The notes beneath the pieces were generated by a model that searched no databases, was not told the DNA's origin, and saw only the letters and a program-made list of their open reading frames with translations. Below, piece by piece: positions 61,301-64,000 of a DNA stretch of 64,000 nt (position 1 is the first letter of the stretch; each line of letters begins with the position of its first letter). Location: the NCBI GenBank assembly GCA_950295325.1, contig OX485805.1, positions 40,103,501-40,167,500 of the forward strand, in the 5' to 3' direction. This DNA comes from Polytrichum commune (Eukaryota; Streptophyta; Polytrichopsida; Polytrichales; Polytrichaceae). Position numbers and translations under genes: made by a program.

Positions 61301-63715
61301 TCTCTTGCACTGTCTCGGGAGACTCCGAACTTGTGGTTGGTGGCCCTTGTTGGTTCATAGTTTCCACCAAAGTTGTGCCTTCCGTCTGAACTATCCTCGA
61401 CTGGTGTATGAGAGGTATTTTTTTCATCAAATTAATGCAGCGGCGCAGAAGCAACTGATTTGTAGCACAGTTATTATTTTCCAACACAGGTGCTAAAATC
61501 TTGGTATGCCGCCACGACTTGAATGGCCCATGCATTTGTGGGACCAACAACTCTTGAGCATTATTTTTCATCATTGAATCAGTATTGGGATTATCGAAAC
61601 CAGAGGCTGTGGCGGCTGGTCCCTGCAAATTCATGATTGTCTCCTCCGCAGTAATTTCCTGGGACGATGGGTTGTAATTAATTTCTCGCCATTGGTTTTG
61701 GTTGTCCATAGGTGTGGCTTCCGCAAGCATAAGGCTAAGAGCTTTCTGAATGTCGTGATCTTCGCGCAAATGATGTAAAGTAGTTGACGCAGGAACTAGC
61801 TGACCCTCTGGATTATTGTGGGAGGAAGACGTTGCTCTGAACATCATCATTTGAAAAGAAATTTGAAGTTAATACAAAACCAACACAAAAAAAACACAAG
61901 GTTATTAAACATCATCAACGTCCAGAAAATCAAGTGAAAAAAGAAATAAAGACAATTCTGATGTTGGCACTGGCGTGAATTATGGTGTTGCTTATTTTCA
62001 AGTTGGTCTAAGCCCAGATGTAATCCGAAATGGGCATTATGAGAATCAGAGGGTTCCCGTAGACTACTGTCCCTTTCCAAAGGTGAACACCTTGAAGAGA
62101 TGAGGGTGGACAAGCAGGCACCTATCTCCCCCTAAGGGCAAGCCCCTAGGTTCTCACATGGTTGGTTGCAAATACCATGTTCGCCTGGGTACCCCCACTG
62201 TGATTGGGTGGACCGTAGGTGGGAGGGTGCACCGGATATCAAGTGCTAGGAAGGTCACCCATCCGAGCTCTCCTCCGGCCACAAGCGGGTTAACCTCGGA
62301 GTTCCTATGGGATCTTGGTTAAGGCCTTGGGTTTAAGCCACCCTTCATCAACATCTATCATGCATCACAGCTCATGATAGTACATCATATCAGCGTAGTT
62401 TCTTAATTAAAACATGGTCAAAATTCTTCAGAAACTTAATGTTCAAGAATTGATTAACGAAAGGGCTCACATTTTTTACTTCATGCTGACTAGTTTGCTT
62501 CTCTTAGATTGAAGTATGAGAGATTGACAAATGGTAGTGGTTTCAGAAGCAAAGAGAGGTGAACATTAAAAGGCTTTCTTCCCGTTAAATGATGTACCGG
62601 AGTGATTCCTAACCTCTTGATGCAGAACTATCAAAGGAACAAGGAAAACATTGCATGCAGGTGCAGGATGTCTAAACATATGGTCCAGATTTTACAGAAA
62701 CTATATGTTCAAGATTTAACCCAAAGGTTCACACTTCACTGGCCACTTTGCTTTTGTTACGTTAGAGAGTTCGAGATTGACATATGATAAGGTGTTAGTA
62801 GCATCTAAAACCTCTCTTGCTTCTAAAACTACTATCATATGTCAATCTCTAATTCTTCACCCTAACAAAACCAAAGTGGTCAGTAAAGTGTGAACCTTTG
62901 GGTTAATTCTTGAACACTTAGTTTCTGTAGAATCTTGACCATATATTTAGATATCACGCCTAACCTCTTGAAGCAGACGTATAAAAGGACCACGGAACAC
63001 ATTGCATGTAGGTGCAGGATATCTTAGCAAATTGTCGAGATTCTTCAGGAACTAAATGCTCAAGAACCCATGAAAAGGGCGAAATGACACTTCGCTGACC
63101 TGTTTGCTTCTGCTAGGTTGAAGAATTATTGGTTGCAACTACTAATGGTTCCAGAATCAAGAGAGGTCAAAGACGCAAGGGACACATCAATATGACGAAA
63201 CAGTATGTTTCCAGGTATCTATTTCATCATACTGGCCAGTGATTCCCAACCTCTTGATGTAGAATTGTGAAATTTTATTTAAGGACCAAGAAAAGATTAC
63301 ATGCAGACTGAAAATGTTTGAGACAGATTTGTAAACATACTGTATTTACCTTCTTTGTGTAGATGAAGTTGAATTTGAAGGTGAGTTGGAGGTCTTGAGA
63401 GGCGCATGACCAGGATCTTCAGGGGAGTCAATTGACAACGTCCTTGCAGATGCATAATCCTCTTGGCTGCTTACACTTGAAGTACTAGTTCCTGACAAAG
63501 ATCTGTACTGGCCAGCTGTGCCCTGCGCCATTAACCCAGTAGACCTAGTTGTAATTGCAGTAGTACTAGGTAACCTCCAACCTTGGTCCAGCATGTCAAA
63601 ATCTAGTCCGGAATTAGCTGCTGGCATTATTCGCCTACCGTTGTCTGAATCTCTTCTTTGGACGACCGGGTGCTCCATGAACATGTCTCTGTTCAAGCTG
63701 GACATGCTGGTCGAA
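58121..63715 (-). CDS. bHLH transcription factor gene, 3' four exons (5' end outside window)
   Basis: Four exons join in frame: 63715-63350, 61836-61266, 60552-60325 and 58354-58121, giving about 465 C-terminal residues. All introns are GT..AG and the phases agree (2, 0, 0). The basic region reads SHMLAERRRRVKQKENF, with the His, Glu and Arg positions of E-box (CANNTG) binders. Helix 1 is TALRKLVPIISK and helix 2 starts ADKASILGDAIVYLKDL. A Glu/Lys-rich coiled coil (~30 residues) follows, then a stop; there is no ACT-like domain. The long upstream part is Ser/Thr/Pro/Gln-rich. The first visible exon starts at an acceptor, so at least one exon lies beyond 64000, perhaps with the MYC N-terminal domain. 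By the DNA-binding sequence I place it near the plant group III (GL3/TT8/MYC-like) bHLHs; the subgroup is uncertain. Expected role: nuclear, dimeric regulator. Confidence 0.85.
58983..59194. mobile_element. 'GGGGAGA' MITE in the last intron of the bHLH gene
   Basis: Complete copy: GGGGAGAACCG at the left, AAAATCTCCCCCGA at the right, with the family's ATGAACCAGTTGAGTTTGAG and GGACTTGGAAACACTAGGAT blocks in between. Confidence 0.7.
59794..60151. mobile_element. TA-flanked fold-back MITE (GAGTTATCC family), copy 1
   Basis: The left end GAGTTATTTTTTAACTCA and right end (inverted) GAGTTATCCCTTAACTCA are both bordered by TA (59792-59793, 60152-60153). The interior carries GAGAGTTGGT..GGTTGTTTTGCAT against ATGCAAAACAACCAACTC and the TCAATGAACC / GGTTCATTGAGGG blocks. 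A diverged relative is at 59580-59760. It lies in the last intron. Confidence 0.7.
60101..60368. repeat. 134-bp tandem duplication spanning a MITE end and an exon border
   Basis: GCAAAACAACCAACTC starts at 60101 and 60235. Both units continue through GGATAACTCTAATGT, TGGA.GCACTT.AAA, then GTACCTTAGAA.TGATGG. In unit 2 the last phrase is the 3' border of the exon at 60325-60552; in unit 1 (60190-60210) it is a 20-bp intronic copy that keeps the donor (CTAAG|GTACC). Confidence 0.75.
60325..60552 (-). CDS. bHLH gene, exon with basic region and helix 1
   Basis: 76 codons. Acceptor TTCCAG ends at 60553; the donor is AAG|GTACAC at 60324. The N-terminal part is Gly/Arg/Pro-rich (IRNRPGRGGARMASS), followed by the basic region and helix 1. 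There is no ORF longer than 60 codons in this frame because the exon is short, so it is easily missed. A copy of its 3' border lies 131 bp downstream. Confidence 0.85.
60690..60895. repeat. R1 dispersed repeat, inverted, in a bHLH intron
   Basis: It reads TTGAGTGGCGTGTGGTTGGTTG, GGATCTAAGAACAGACACCAA, GATGTGTTTAAAAGAGACTAGACTACGTGCTTGAA and ends GTCTTCACTTTCACAATG, the reverse order of the R1 landmarks. Confidence 0.7.
60907..61227. mobile_element. TA-flanked fold-back MITE (GAGTTATCC family), copy 2, 321 bp
   Basis: The ends GAGTTATCCTCTGATTCAAC and (inverted) GAGTTATCCTTTAATTCAAC are bordered by TA (60905-60906, 61228-61229). The arms run ~50 bp further through GGTTTGGTCGGGAGTTGGTT. The right end is 38 bp from the donor of the middle exon, so it sits very close to the splice site. 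Confidence 0.8.
61266..61836 (-). CDS. bHLH gene, middle exon (linker, 190 codons)
   Basis: Acceptor GATGTTCAG ends at 61837; donor CCAG|GTAACA at 61265. It starts in phase 2, completing an Arg codon with the upstream exon. The three ATG codons just before the acceptor are intronic if this splice is used. The encoded region is Asn/Gln/Pro/Thr-rich with no known domain (e.g. LHHLREDHDIQKALSLMLAE, a possible amphipathic helix, and PETVQEIAQVLEPIPVFQ before the junction). Confidence 0.75.
62224..62313 (-). repeat. 5S rRNA-derived sequence (Cassandra-type or SINE3-type repeat)
   Basis: The minus strand reads ATCCCATAGGAACTCCGAGG, then TTAACCCGCTTG, then GGATGGGTGACCTTCC and GGTGCACCC. It follows the order and spacing of plant 5S rRNA from its middle to the 3' end, including the pol III internal box A-like and box C regions. 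The 5' quarter of 5S is absent and mismatches are many, so this is not a functional 5S gene. Cassandra TRIM elements carry such 5S regions in their LTRs, and 5S-derived SINEs also exist; flanking GC-rich sequence (62120-62345) probably belongs to the same element. It lies in a bHLH intron. Confidence 0.75.
62420..63290. repeat. Local direct and inverted repeats in the upstream bHLH intron
   Basis: A ~110-bp module (TTC.AGAAACT.AATGTTCAAGA, CACTTC..TG, TTTGCTTCT.TTAG, GAGAGATTGACA) occurs forward at 62430-62545, 62690-62785 and 63045-63150, and inverted at 62830-62950. The 62677-62785 and 62826-62950 copies form a fold-back of ~275 bp. The phrase CCTAACCTCTTGATGCAGAA recurs at 62608, 62968 and 63249. 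Confidence 0.65.
63350..63715 (-). CDS. bHLH gene, first visible exon (Ser/Thr-rich)
   Basis: A strong acceptor (pyrimidine-rich tract, then TTGTGGCAG) ends at 63716, so the exon starts at 63715 in phase 2 and needs an upstream exon. Donor AAG|GTAAAT at 63349. It encodes a disordered Ser/Thr-rich segment (SLSGTSTSSVSSQEDYASAR, SIDSPEDPG). If no upstream exon exists, MSSLNRDMFMEH would be the first Met. The remaining 63717-64000 reads as intron, with no ORF. Confidence 0.75.
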
Positions 63716-64000
63716 CTGCCACAAGAACACAAACAGACAAGAATTTTCAGTTCAGAGTATACTAAAATGTTGGATCTACTTATGTGGCTTCCATCTTAGT
63801 AACACTCATGACAAACCTAAGTTAATTTTCACAAAAGGGTCATAGAGTGCATGTGACTGTCATGGAGAAAGTAACCAGTACCATCCTCTCATGCATGGCA
63901 ACAAAATTCAAACAGTCGTATTTATGCTTATATTTCAACAGTATCAGAAAAAACTACAATATTTACTAAACTTTGACTGAATCAGTGCTGTTAATTAACC

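Noticed and set aside
61837-61850. ATGATGATG as start codon of a separate gene at 61227-61850
   Set aside because: The adjacent TTCAG acceptor gives a phase match with the donor at 63349, and the donor at 61265 matches the bHLH exon; it is better read as an internal exon.
62224-62313. Functional 5S rRNA gene
   Set aside because: The 5' quarter is missing and many positions differ; no T-run terminator directly after it.

Overview
The window looks like nuclear DNA of a land plant. One interrupted protein-coding gene runs off the right edge; it encodes a plant-type bHLH transcription factor with consensus GT..AG introns. The other ~58 kb is repeat-rich, AT-rich DNA with degenerate L1-type LINEs, pogo-type DNA transposons, many short terminal-inverted-repeat (TIR) elements, fold-back elements, microsatellites and one 5S-rRNA-derived repeat. 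I cannot name the species; the bHLH sequence and repeat content fit a seed plant, fern or other vascular plant equally well. No CRISPR, phage or bacterial feature is present, and no tRNA was seen.

Layout: 1-3.3 kb is the 3' half of a decayed LINE, and a second copy lies at 14.4-17.6 kb. Between them (3.3-10.7 kb) is a dense patch of small DNA transposons: a complete 1.0-kb Harbinger-like element with a TAA target duplication (5162-6164), a nested pair of TA-flanked MITEs (7368-8043 with 7691-7991 inside), a 'GGGGAGA' MITE family and a ~33-bp minisatellite. The stretch 17.6-26 kb has dispersed repeats and small fold-backs. At 27.2-28.9 kb (minus strand) is a 572-codon uninterrupted pogo/Tigger-type transposase, the only intact transposon ORF. 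At 31-33 kb there are more fold-back/TIR elements, at 35.9-36.3 kb a 53-bp tandem array, and at 38.4-39.8 kb a 1.34-kb near-complete palindrome. The stretch 42-52 kb has more TIR elements, including a deletion derivative of a second pogo lineage (50221-50851). The stretch 52.2-58.1 kb is mostly featureless.

The bHLH gene (minus strand, 58121 to beyond 63715) has four exons in the window whose splice phases agree; at least one upstream exon lies outside. The bHLH domain is split between its last two exons. Introns hold copies of the same repeat families as the flanks, including a 5S-derived repeat and two copies of a TA-flanked fold-back MITE on either side of the exon encoding the DNA-binding region.

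Most promising for a second look: the 1.34-kb palindrome (a possible hairpin-RNA source), the intact pogo transposase with repeated candidate binding sites, the filled/empty-site pair that proves a TA-inserting MITE family, and the bHLH gene with its short coiled-coil tail and duplicated donor site.
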